Part shown: positions 35,226-44,820 of the stretch, piece after piece
Position numbering within the stretch: the first letter of the stretch is position 1
Layout of the letters: the number at the start of each line of letters is the position of its first letter
Assembly (NCBI GenBank): GCA_028023455.1
Contig: JAQFVV010000020.1
Location: 3,705,092 to 3,769,091, forward strand
Length of the DNA: 64,000 nt
Origin: Epiperipatus broadwayi
Taxonomy: Eukaryota; Onychophora; Udeonychophora; Euonychophora; Peripatidae
Reading direction: 5' to 3'
Notes under the pieces: generated by a model
Seen by the model: the letters and a program-made list of their open reading frames with translations, nothing else
What the model was told of the DNA's origin: nothing
Database searches by the model: none
Position numbers and translations under genes: made by a program

Positions 35226-36542
35226 TTTTTAAACATACAATTCCCTTTTACAAAAAAAAAAAACAACAAAGAAAAAATATATTGTTTTTGAAAATTTGAA
35301 TTCATCTTTTAAAAAGTTCATATTTAATATTAAACATTAATTTAATACTTTTCTTATTTAAAACTAGTTTTACTAACTTTTATTTTTATAAAAAAATACG
35401 CCAACTTTCAGTATTTTCTATTTTACCACTAAGCCTCACACTATCACCATTCTTTAATCTTATACAAGCCTCTGTATTTTTTATTTTGTCTTTAATCTAA
35501 TTAGAATACCTGCTAAAATTAACTCTTGTCTTTTAAAGTCGTTAATCTTGTAGAGGTCCCTACTGTCGCCTCTAGATGCATAGTCTTAAGGTTATAGCCT
35601 TAATATATATTACTTAGTAATGATTATGCGCTGTACAAATTATTAATTACAACTTTAACTTAACTGATTGTAAATTAATTATTACAATTAGATTCACAAA
35701 GAGAAATAAAACAGCTGAAAGTTATACTTTCGAAAAATATTTATTTAGTTTCTTTCAATAACTACTTCCCCAAAAGCATGGATTTATTGAAACATTCTAG
35801 TACTATTACTTTTACCATTGTATATCTGTAACTATCTACAAAAGATGAGAATATATGTATATGTGGGTGTGTGAAAGGATTTTTTTTCGTTTATGCAATA
35901 AAACAACATTTGTAAAGATAATAAGTATGTGAAAGACAAATTATATATTTTATTTATATGATAATTATATATCACTTATTTCAACAAAGCAAATTCTTTT
36001 TGCATTTTTAAACATCATTATCTGAAAATTTATCAGTTAATTTTGCATTCATTAAAATGTATGCCGAAATTGTTTTATTTATCTTAAAGTAAATCTGATC
36101 TGTGAAACTTTCATACACATCGATAATAAATGTACATGTTCTAAAATAAATCTGTAAATCTACTGTCGTTGTGATGAACCACACTTAAATGTATAATTAT
36201 TCAAAAAAATAGAGTCGTCAGTTGTTGTAAAGCAATAGATATTTTGCAAATCATTTTCAGATACCTAATGCAATTAATATATATTCTCTTAAGTTTTACT
36301 TGGAAAATAATTTTTACTATACTGCTATTATGTGTTTGGTATCAAATAATGCAATTTATTGTAGTCTTGAAAATAAACTCGCTATTCCCAAAGTATTTTT
36401 TTAAATATATCTATGTTAGAATTTAAAGAATGATATTCTAAAAAAAAATCTTTAAAATCGTCACCATCATTATTAATAAAAAATAATAATAATTACAAAA
36501 ATATGTTACTAAATTTTATATATGCAAATATGTACACAAATA
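35226..36542. other. Intergenic stretch with a partial R3 copy
   Basis: Bases about 35545-35700 share GTAGAGGTCCCTA and TATTAATTACAACTTTAA with repeat R3 at 25.3-25.6 kb. The remainder is AT-rich without recognised features. An open frame at 36244-36426 is low-complexity. Confidence 0.45.
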
Positions 36543-37960
36543 TTGATTGACATAAAGGATTTGATATAGTTATGGAAATGTATATTAAAGATAAAACTAA
36601 AGTTATTAGAACAGAAAGCAATCAATTAAATGAAATTTTAAACACATGTTGCAAGGATGTTATATTTGTATATAATGAAAGATACTATAAGCTATGTAAA
36701 GGTCTAAGTATGAGCAATTAAGTGTATTGTTAGCATTATTATATTTGAATCATTTTGAACAAACATTTTTATAAAACTAAATTCAAACGTATACTCCATG
36801 TAAGATATGTTGGTGACTATTTTTTGGTGTTTGATGGTAATAATAGGAAGTCTGAATTTTTTTAAAATATATTAATTTAATAGATGAAATATTTAGTTTA
36901 CAATGGAAAAAGAAATAAATAGTTCAATTAATTACATAGATGTTAAAATTAAAAAGATAATAAAGAATTACAAAGTAAATACTGAGACAAAGATATATAG
37001 AAAAATTTGTGGATTATTAAATAATTGGGAGTGTGGTATTGATTATGTACATAAAATAAACATTTTTAATAATAGAATAGTTAGGGCAATTAATTTATTC
37101 TCAGAAAAAATTATTTGAATAAGTGGATAATATGAAGGATGAAACAATGAAGAATGATTAGCCAATAAAAATTATTAATAAATTGTGTAGTAAAAGAAAT
37201 ATTGCATAAATAAAAATAAATGTAAATAAAAGGATATATATGAGGTAATGTATACTAGTTACAATTTATCAAAAAGTACTTTATGTGATATAAAAAAGAC
37301 AATAAAAGATATTAACAAAAAGTATAAAAAGGAAAGCATATTAATTATCAAATCAGTATACAAAAAAAATAATCTGGGTAATTTGATTAATAAAACAAAA
37401 ATAAAAATGTTGAAAATATGAATGAATTTTATATAATTAAATGTTTAGATTCTAAGAAAGATAACAAGAATGTATCATATATTAGTACAACAAAAATAAA
37501 CTAAAAACTAGATTGAATGAGCATTTATTTGATAGGAATTTATATACATAGTAAGGAATTTAAATATAGAAAATTTGATGTAAACATGTTAGAAAATATT
37601 AAATTGTCTAAGAAAAGAATGTTAAAAGAAAGTTTATATATTAACAAAGAAATACCAGTTTTAAATAGAACAAATTGTTAAACAATGATTTTAATTATAG
37701 GTAATTTATGCTGGTATATAAATAGTAATACATAAGAAATTGTTGATATTGCTGGGTTTGTAAATGTTTTGTATATTTATGTAAGATGTAATAAAAAATT
37801 ACTTTAAAGAATAGAGGGAGGTAAATAAAAGAAATAGTAAAATTTATATAATGAAAAGAGTTGCAAATAAATGCTAAAGAAATTATTATATTATGAGTTA
37901 ATATATATATATTCTTGATAATGACTGCAAGGGGTAGTTGAAACCTTGAAAACGTGCTTG
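36543..37960 (+). pseudogene. Decayed Penelope-like element (reverse transcriptase plus GIY-YIG)
   Basis: Plus-strand translations follow the order of a Penelope-like polyprotein. First is NERYYKLCKGLSMSN (36678-36722, the mid-palm region), then ILHVRYVGDYFLVFDG (36789-36836, the R-Y-V-D-D box with the first Asp changed to Gly). Next is SINYIDVKIKK (36924-36956), followed by TKIYRKICG and DYVHKINIFNNRIVRAINLF (about 36990-37105). It ends with a GIY-YIG-like segment, EFYIIKCLDSKKDNK then KTRLNEH (37424-37530), and KKRMLKESLYINKEIPVLNR (37609-37670). Stops and shifts plus the lost catalytic Asp make it inactive. The 3' end carries a hairpin-GAAAC motif at 37921-37947. Confidence 0.68.
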
Positions 37961-38828
37961 TATTGGAGTATATATGTGTTCATGTAAATAAATAAAAAAG
38001 CTTTTAGAAAGAAAAAGAAAGTAATTTTATTGTATTTTTTTATATATGAATAATGTTCTACTTAAAAATAATAGTAGTCATTTTTTTGTAATATGACTTT
38101 ATTAATTTTGGTAACATACATCGAGTCCTTAAAAAAAGGCTTTCTTATAGTATATTCTACATACATGATATGGGGTTGAATCTGGAATAGTTAAAATTTT
38201 GAATTTGTTTAGATTCTAATCAAGCATAGAATTATTTTTCAGGTTAGCTGACTTATACCAATTCAGAAATATATTCAATATCTTTAGTAAATCAGGAATT
38301 GATTAATTTTATCAAGAGTTAAAAAGGATAATAAGTTGTTTAAACTTTCACTACTTAGTAATTACAAACCTGGTATTAAATATTCTTCTCTACACTGTTT
38401 AATTATGGTGGCTTTTAGAAAAACAACTTTTGCTTTATCGTGTACTACTTAAAACCAATTTTATCTTACCTAATATATATATACGTTAAGTTTGTCCTTT
38501 CAGTTTCTGATGTGTTGCTGAGAAGTGTTATTAAAAATTATTCCTGGAAATATTTTATTATATTTATATATTTTAAAAGTTTGAAGTTTATCCACTTATA
38601 TTTTTCGTATAAAAATAACAATTATTTTATTTGGACTTAAGAAAAATCAAAATTAATATAAGTATATGCATATGATATTTAAAATGTTATTTCACATCTA
38701 TGTTGTATTTATATAATAAATCAAACATTTATTATACCTATGTAATTTATTTCAGATTTTCATACAATTTTTAGTAATATCTTTTAAATATTAAATTTTA
38801 TTTTAAAAATTTAACTAATGAAATTTAT
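37961..38828. other. Stretch downstream of the minus-strand gene's stop
   Basis: Contains the expected 3' untranslated region of the minus-strand gene, with AATAAA hexamers read on the minus strand at 38829-38824 and 38803-38798. An open frame at 38440-38640 is low-complexity and not credible. Confidence 0.4.
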
Positions 38829-38971
38829 TCATGAGTTGATATTATAAATGACATAAAACTGAAAGTCGGACTTTTTTTCTTTTACTTTATAAAAATGATC
38901 TTTAATGGCATCCATTTTTTTATACTGCGTTTTATTCAGTCGCCCTAAGTAGACAAACACCGTATCAACAG
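38829..38971 (-). CDS. Minus-strand gene, terminal exon
   Basis: Read on the minus strand, a textbook acceptor (TTGCTTTTATTTTTCAG) precedes CT GTT GAT, after which 46 codons stay open to TGA at 38831-38829. The product ends VDTVFVYLGRLNKTQYKKMD ... FQFYVIYNINS. The exon starts in phase 1, the same phase in which the exon at 55880-56041 ends (A+CT gives Thr). An AATAAA overlaps the stop and another lies 26 bases on. The Lys-rich tail has no membrane segment. The family is not recognised with certainty. Position and composition suit the C-terminus of an F-box/LRR-type protein, which is inference only. Confidence 0.55.
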
Positions 38972-39249
38972 CTGAAAAATAAAAGCAAATTAATCTTAAT
39001 TTATAGTTACAAACCAAGAGAATAAAATATTTTACAAATTATTAATATCTGATGAACATAATTTTAACGATTTTTTAAATGATAGTAAAATAAATCATTA
39101 ATCAAATGGTTATTATTGTCAATATCAGTTGAAGTCCAAGAAAGTAACGGGCAAAACATTAATACAGGTATCCTAATAAATCCAAGACCTTCACGTTATC
39201 ACTATATTAATTTTAAATACAAGTATATTTTACATACCTAGAATTTAGA

Positions 39250-39465
39250 TGTATAAATGGGATTTGAACCCAGACTTTCAAGCTCTTATCAGCCATATAC
39301 TCTATCTCATATATCTGGACCAACTGATGAGAACTGGTTTAGCACAAAATACATATATTGGAGAACATTTATCTTTCTGACATGTGCGTTATGTTTATTG
39401 ATTGTATGAGATAGAGTGGATAGCTGAAGGCAGCTTGAAAGTCTGTGTTCAAACCCTCTATATTA
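39250..39465 (+). mobile_element. Ribozyme-family element, copy a (foldback)
   Basis: Outer arms about 39258-39312 and 39404-39462 are inverted (TTGAACCCAGACTTTCAAG against its complement). They enclose a decayed hammerhead core at 39317-39362. CTGATGA (39324-39330) and its ACCAA stem-I strand are intact. Stem II is damaged, GAAA has become AAAA, and the cleavage-side TTGG is kept. Confidence 0.65.
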
Positions 39466-39525
39466 CTATATATTTTAATTGTCAAATAAAAAATATAAAT
39501 TCAAAAGCATCATTATCTTCTTTGT

Positions 39526-39840
39526 GTGGATGTTATCCATATATCAAACATTTTTTTAAAGCTTAGTTTGAGATTTTTTCTAGTGTTGAGAAAATTATCT
39601 ACTTCTCCTTTCACATTAAACTCAGATTATAAGCATAGTGAATCAATGCATAAGCATCAATATTATAAAGAACTTGACTTTATAGGTAAGACAAATTTTT
39701 CATATTCATTGCAAGATACAGGTTCCACCAATAGTCTTTCCAAAACATTGTCTATCCTTGATTTATTTTTTAATTCACAAGAACTAAATATTAATTTGCC
39801 AAACAATATTAAGTTTTTAATTCTCTTAAATATAGGCTGA
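39526..39840 (+). other. Unidentified 104-codon open frame
   Basis: Open from an ATG with Ser/Leu/Asn-rich composition. No domain, no splice context and no family resemblance that I recognise. In this AT-rich setting it could be chance or a decayed element. The rest of 39466-40527 shows nothing else. Confidence 0.15.
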
Positions 39841-40527
39841 TTGTATGAAAGAAAAATTCTGAATGTGTTTAAAATCTGGGAAAAGAATAAGATTTACTTG
39901 GACAGAATCTGTGGTCATGTTAAAATATATACTGCCATGACACATAAAGCTCTATACCTTTACAGTAGAGAAAGATATTACAGTATAATGTAATAGGATG
40001 TCATGTCCGTGACTTGGATTCAATCCAAGATAAATTAAAAATATTTTTATTAGTTGGTTTTAAATAAAATCTATACATTCCTGTTTAGAGGATAAAATTT
40101 CAATTTAATAATTTTTTGATTAGTCTAATAATTACTGTCTCTACTTCTCAAACATTTATCCATACTTATAAAGATATGCTAAAGAGTTTTTTTTATCATG
40201 CAGCTGTAATTACCCTATTATTGTCTTTCAATATGTTATAATTATTTCCATTATACATATTATTAAAGTTTGAATTTCTAAATATTTCTATTTACACAAA
40301 TTTAAGTTTAACACACACACACACATATATATACTTCTGGAGTAATATTTACAAAAGTTATATTTATTTCACGTTTAAATACCTAGCAGCATTATTCAAG
40401 ATAGAGTATGAGAGAAATAGCATTATATACTTTTGTACCAGAGCATTTAGATTAGTCTAAACATCTGATAATGTAATGATATCACATTCTACTATGTAAC
40501 CTGCTGGGTAATGTTCCTTTTAGAAAT

Positions 40528-40619
40528 ACTATCTAAATATCACATGATCACCATTTCTTATGCTAGCACATACACAACTGTTATGGAGAGTTTTGCCTGT
40601 TTTAATAACTATCTAAATA
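40528..40619 (+). mobile_element. S1 short element, 68 bp, with exact 12-bp target duplication
   Basis: ACTATCTAAATA occurs at 40528-40539 and 40608-40619. On the plus strand the element reads from TCACATGATCACCATTTCTT to GAGAGTTTTGCCTGTTTTAA-like sequence, so both family ends are present although the interior is missing. Confidence 0.85.
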
Positions 40620-41629
40620 ATAACTATGTTGCTAAAATCAGAGTTCTTAGACACTGATTACATTAATAATTTGATAGTCCTGGTTATATAATTTACAAAT
40701 ATTTAAGTGACTTAGTATCTTTCTTCTGAGCAATTATTTTAAATTATAATAACTTCTATTTTATAAATATTTCTCAAAAAGCTGTATTAATTGACTAGAG
40801 ATTGGCATGATAATTTGCCTGATATTTTCTTTCTCCAAAATAAAAAAAGAAAAGATCTTCTTTATTTGTGGTTATAATAAAGATTGTCATTAAATGTATT
40901 TACTGAGCTTATAATCAGCAAAGCAAAAAACCCAATAATATTATTTGCTTATGTGCCTATAGAGAATTTTATTATTCAGCATGTGATCAATGTTTCAGGT
41001 ATTCTACGTTGCTGGATAGAAATCTAGTAAACAAGATTATTTTAAAAATAGAAGCAAAATCTCAAGGAAATCTTCCAAGATGCCATGTAAAAACATTTTG
41101 TTTGAACCATATACTTATTATTGCTGTTATAAAAAAATGTTCCATCGTAGAAAATTAATGAGGCCCTACAAGAAGTTGACCGCTTAAAAGCAATACAAAG
41201 AATTTAATCTTTTGTAATTAATTTAAAATGAAGTTCAAAATATACAAAAATTAATAAGACATTAATATTTACATTTTATTTCGTCTACAGTTTATTTAAT
41301 TATATATCTCTCTCTATATATAAGCATATCTAAATGTTTTCTTTGTTTCATCATAATCAAGGTTTATTATTATTGATTGATTACAGAGAAAACATATTTC
41401 AAGAGGACAATTTTTTTATTCAGCATGAAAAGTTTAATTTCCAAAATTTTATTTAATAACCATACCTCACGAGCTTGGTAATTACTACAATAATCATCAT
41501 TAATTAATCTATGTCACTTTGTTAAAGATTCTTTAATAAAAATTGTATTTTTGTTTAAATTATATGATTTGAAAAAGAATGGCGTTAGAGTTCATAATGA
41601 TATAGTTAAATCATAATTTCTAGTTTATA
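40620..41629. other. Intronic stretch with no recognised feature
   Basis: AT-rich sequence with a short CT/TA microsatellite near 41306-41323. No gene or element is supported. Confidence 0.4.
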
Positions 41630-41957
41630 TATAGGGTATATGAGCACAGACTTTCACACGACCACCACTCTCCCCACTATCTCATAACACTGATACACTT
41701 GAACACATATATGTTGAAAAGATAAATAATCACGTATTTCATGCTAAACCAGTAATCATCAGTTGGTCCAGATTATCATCTCTACACATATATGCTGTAA
41801 GTGCTCAGATATATATTAAGATAGCCAATTCTCCTACTTTAATGGACAGGCTTCAATCTACTCCACACTCCAACTCTTCAATCATCCATCCAACTGAAAA
41901 TCTGACGATGGAATGCTCAAAGGCCACCCTGAGGCCAAGATTCTTGTCACACCCGAT
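41630..41957 (-). mobile_element. Ribozyme-family element, copy b (single arm)
   Basis: About 325 bp matching one arm of the palindrome at 42646-43328, from TATAGGGTATATGAGCACAG to TTCTTGTCAC. On the minus strand it keeps CTGATGA (41762-41756), the ACCAA strand and GAAA (41740-41737). It has lost the cleavage-side TTGG, so the ribozyme is dead. Confidence 0.7.
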
Positions 41958-42380
41958 ATCTAGTTTAGTAAAAGATTTAATAGATATATCAAAACTAACT
42001 ATCAGTAAACATAAAATGTAGAATGCGCCACCTACACTTTAGTTTTGATCGTATATAAGCATACATTTGCAGATATACACCAACATAATTTCAAGACAAC
42101 TATAATCTATTGTGAAATCACAGTAACTAATCAGAGGGAAAAGCTAAACCTTATATTCAACAACTTCTTAATATTAAATTAAAATTCAGTTAATATACAT
42201 AAACATAACTTTTCGATAGTTCAAATAATTGTATTTATATTCGAGCTATCATAAGGTTATATTTAAAAGATTGAATAGCTAAATTTTAAATAAAGTTAAT
42301 ATATTTAACTACAAATATTTAGAGAAAATGAATATATGCTTGCAATATAATAGTTCAACTGAAATTTTTTTGCAATGGGA
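41958..42380. other. Intronic stretch with no recognised feature
   Basis: AT-rich; nothing supportable. Confidence 0.4.
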
Positions 42381-42483
42381 ATTTTTTTTTTTATGTGTCA
42401 AAGCGTCAGCTGGGAAGCGAACCCCGGGGCAACTGCTTGTAAGGCAGCTGTGCTAACCACTCGGCCACCAACGCTTGACAATT
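42381..42483 (-). mobile_element. tRNA-derived short element S2, copy 2 (with A tail)
   Basis: On the minus strand a nearly complete cloverleaf can be drawn. A 7-bp acceptor stem pairs GCGTTGG with CTGACGC, with wobble pairs. The A box is TGGCCGAGTGG. The anticodon stem GCTGC/GCAGT carries loop CTTACAA (anticodon position TAC). The B box is GGTTCGCTTCC. It is followed by TTTGACACAT and a run of A (plus-strand T at 42381-42392). The A tail and the altered anticodons of sister copies favour a SINE over a tRNA gene. Confidence 0.7.
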
Positions 42484-42632
42484 TTTTCTGCTATTACTTA
42501 TAGATTAAAACCAATTTTTAATATATATATAGTATGTTAAACAAGGCATTAAATATGCAAAACAAGTACAAACATATTTTGACTGAATATGTGGGCATGA
42601 ATGGGACAAACTAGCTACATTAAATCACATTA

Positions 42633-43341
42633 TTATTAGAAATACCTTTAATATAGGGTATATGAGCACAGACTTTACATGACCCACCACTCTCCACTCT
42701 ATCTAATAACAGTGATACACTCAAGCACATATATGCTGAAAAGATAAATAATCACCAATATACATATTTCATGCTAAACCAGCAATCATCAAGTGGTCCA
42801 GATTATCATCTCCCACACATATATACTATAAGTGCTCAGATATATATTAAGATAGACAATCTTCATATTTTAATGGACAGGCTCCAATCTACTACACTCT
42901 CCAACTCTTCAACCGTCCATCCAATTGAAAATCTGATGATGGAATGCTCGAAGGCCACCCATTCTTGTCACAACCATGTTGACCTTCGAGCATTCCATCA
43001 TCAGATTTTCAATTGGATGGATGGTTGAAGAGTTGGAGAGTGTAGTAGATTGGAGCCTGTCCATTAAAGTATGAAGATTGTCTATCTTAATATATATCTG
43101 AGAACTTATAGTATATATGTGTGGGAGATGATAATCTGGACCAACTGATGATTGCTGGTTTAGCATGAAATATGTATATTGGTGATTATTTATCTTTTCA
43201 GCATATATGTTCTTGAGTGTATCAGTGTTATTAGATAGAGTGGAGAGTGGTGGGTCATGTGAAAGTCTGTCCTCATATACCCTATATTACATATATAGAC
43301 ACAGGTATATAATAAGCCTGTGTTTCAGTTATTAGAAATAC
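42633..43341. mobile_element. Ribozyme-family element, copy c: head-to-head palindrome with 13-bp direct repeats
   Basis: Element 42646-43328 lies between exact copies of TTATTAGAAATAC (42633-42645 and 43329-43341). Its arms (about 42650-42965 and 42977-43290) are near-perfect reverse complements around a loop of about 10-20 bases. Because of this, open frames at 42771-43028 (plus) and 42909-43166 (minus) translate almost identically; they are artefacts of the palindrome, not genes. Each arm carries a hammerhead core, and the right arm's is the better preserved. Confidence 0.85.
43138..43185 (+). ncRNA. Hammerhead ribozyme-like motif (right arm of copy c)
   Basis: Core pieces in order: stem-I strand ACCAA (43140-43144), CTGATGA (43145-43151), stem II TTGCT/AGCAT with a GGTTT loop (43152-43166), GAAA (43167-43170), and a short stem III ATA-TG-TAT. 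Then come the cleavage base A (43178) and TTGGT (43179-43183), which pairs fully with ACCAA. All catalytic-core positions are present. The first stem-II pair (normally G-C) is a T-T mismatch, so activity may be reduced. Confidence 0.62.
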
Positions 43342-43560
43342 ATTGAAGATTTGTGTATATGTTTTTTTCCTGGAACTTAAAAGATTAGTCTATTTGTTGT
43401 ACATATAGTACAAAGAAGTCTTCTATAATACTATTATATAATCTATTAATATGTATATCAACATTGCAAATATCAAAAAGGGTGAACATAGTGCATAATT
43501 ATATTCCGTGCTGATCTCTAATAAAATTTTATTTTATTTATTGGCTAACAAAATTTCTCG

Positions 43561-43660
43561 GTCAATCAATATATGTGTGGTGACAGAATACTGCTGGTTC
43601 AGCACGAAATGCATCTTGGTAGGTCATTTGTCTTTTATTGTATTTTTATTTATATAAAAA
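43561..43660 (+). mobile_element. Ribozyme-family element, copy d (decayed core)
   Basis: Bases 43587-43621 keep stem II (CTGCT, GGTTC, AGCAC), GAAA, the palindromic TGCAT, the cleavage C and TTGGT. The CTGATGA box has mutated to CAGAATA. It shares a downstream CATTTGTCTTTTATTGT tail with copy e, not with copies a-c, so there are two subfamilies. Confidence 0.6.
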
Positions 43661-44458
43661 ATGAAAAGAGAGAGGAGAAGTGGAGTTTGTCAATGCATTG
43701 ATAAGTCTACATATTACATAATATAATAATGCACAAAATTTTTACTTTATTTTCTAGACAAATATTCAATTTTAAGCATCTATACTTAATCCACAATTTG
43801 GAACAAGGTAACTTTAGATTATTTAATTATTGGCCAGAGATAATCATCATTACTAAAATGGAGGGGATTTATATGAAGTTTTAGAATTTTTTGTTGTTGT
43901 AAGGTTTAATATTTTAATATCAATATAGCAACAATACAGCTGTTATTATAAATTAAATATGTCTGAAGTACATTTATTAACCTACATAATAACATATTTT
44001 AAACAATTTTTCCAAATAATCATTCATAGTGCATATATGTAATACATATAGTACTAGGGTATTATGGTGCATGGGTTTGAACCCTGTAAACTCTCCCTCA
44101 TTAAAATAAAAAGACATTTTTTAATTTAAAAATTTTTTTAAGTTATATCAAAATATTTAAATTGTATAATTAAAATATACATAAAGTCCTGGGTGGCTAT
44201 ATATTACTGTAAGAAAATTAAATAAGTTATTCAGATTTATTAAACCTTGCAAAAAAAAAAAAAAAGTAAACTGATAACATTTTTTTTTAAAGTTAAATTT
44301 AATTATTATTATTTTGTATTTTAAACTTTGTTTAAAATTTCTTTTATTAATTGGAATAAATAAACAGATTTAATTAAGCTGTTTATATGTTTTTTTTTAT
44401 TATTTAAAAATCTTTATAAATATATTAAACAACCTCCATACTTCCCCATTCTTTTTAA
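43661..44458. other. Intronic stretch with no recognised feature
   Basis: AT-rich with poly(A) and poly(T) runs; nothing supportable. The same holds for 43342-43560. Confidence 0.4.
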
Positions 44459-44575
44459 ATTCATATAAACAAAAGACACAATAAAAGACAAATGACACCC
44501 AAGATGCATTTCGAGCTGAACCAGCACTCATCAGTTGTTCCAGGTATTTTTGTTTTTGTTTTACCTATATGAATC
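44459..44575 (-). mobile_element. Ribozyme-family element, copy e
   Basis: Short element flanked by inverted ATTCATATA / TATATGAAT ends, with the family core in the centre. Its minus-strand tail after the core (CATTTGTCTTTTATTGTGTC) matches copy d. Confidence 0.65.
44497..44541 (-). ncRNA. Hammerhead ribozyme motif with complete catalytic core
   Basis: Read on the minus strand: CTGATGA (44534-44528), stem II GTGCT/AGCTC with a GGTTC loop (four of five pairs), GAAA (44512-44509), and a minimal palindromic stem III (ATG/CAT). The cleavage base is C at 44503, and stem I pairs TTG with CAA. This is the layout of natural type I hammerheads with a tiny stem III, as in Schistosoma Sm-alpha elements, newt satellite 2, Penelope-like elements and retrozymes. 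Such forms usually act as dimers. Stem I is only three clear pairs here. Confidence 0.72.
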
Positions 44576-44820
44576 TGGCCACACAATCGAGGGATTTTGC
44601 TATAAAATGAGTTGCTTTAATTTTGTTTTCTTTTTCTGCCTGTTGCTGACCTTGAGTGGATGACTCAAACTGTATATTAGGTTATAATAAGAAAAAAGAA
44701 AATCATTTGATATCACAAGCTGTTTTTAAATCTATTGGTAATAATCAGAAATGAAGAAGAAGCTAACTTTCCAGTAGAAAAATGAAAATATTAAATTTGG
44801 TCAAGTAATTTTCAAAACTG

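Noticed and set aside
42395-42480. Functional tRNA-Val (UAC) gene on the minus strand
   Set aside because: A cloverleaf can be drawn, but sister copies have other anticodons and decayed arms, and an A tail follows. A SINE is more likely.
42771-43166. Two 85-codon open frames on opposite strands with almost the same protein
   Set aside because: The similarity is produced by the palindrome; the sequence is a non-coding ribozyme-family element.
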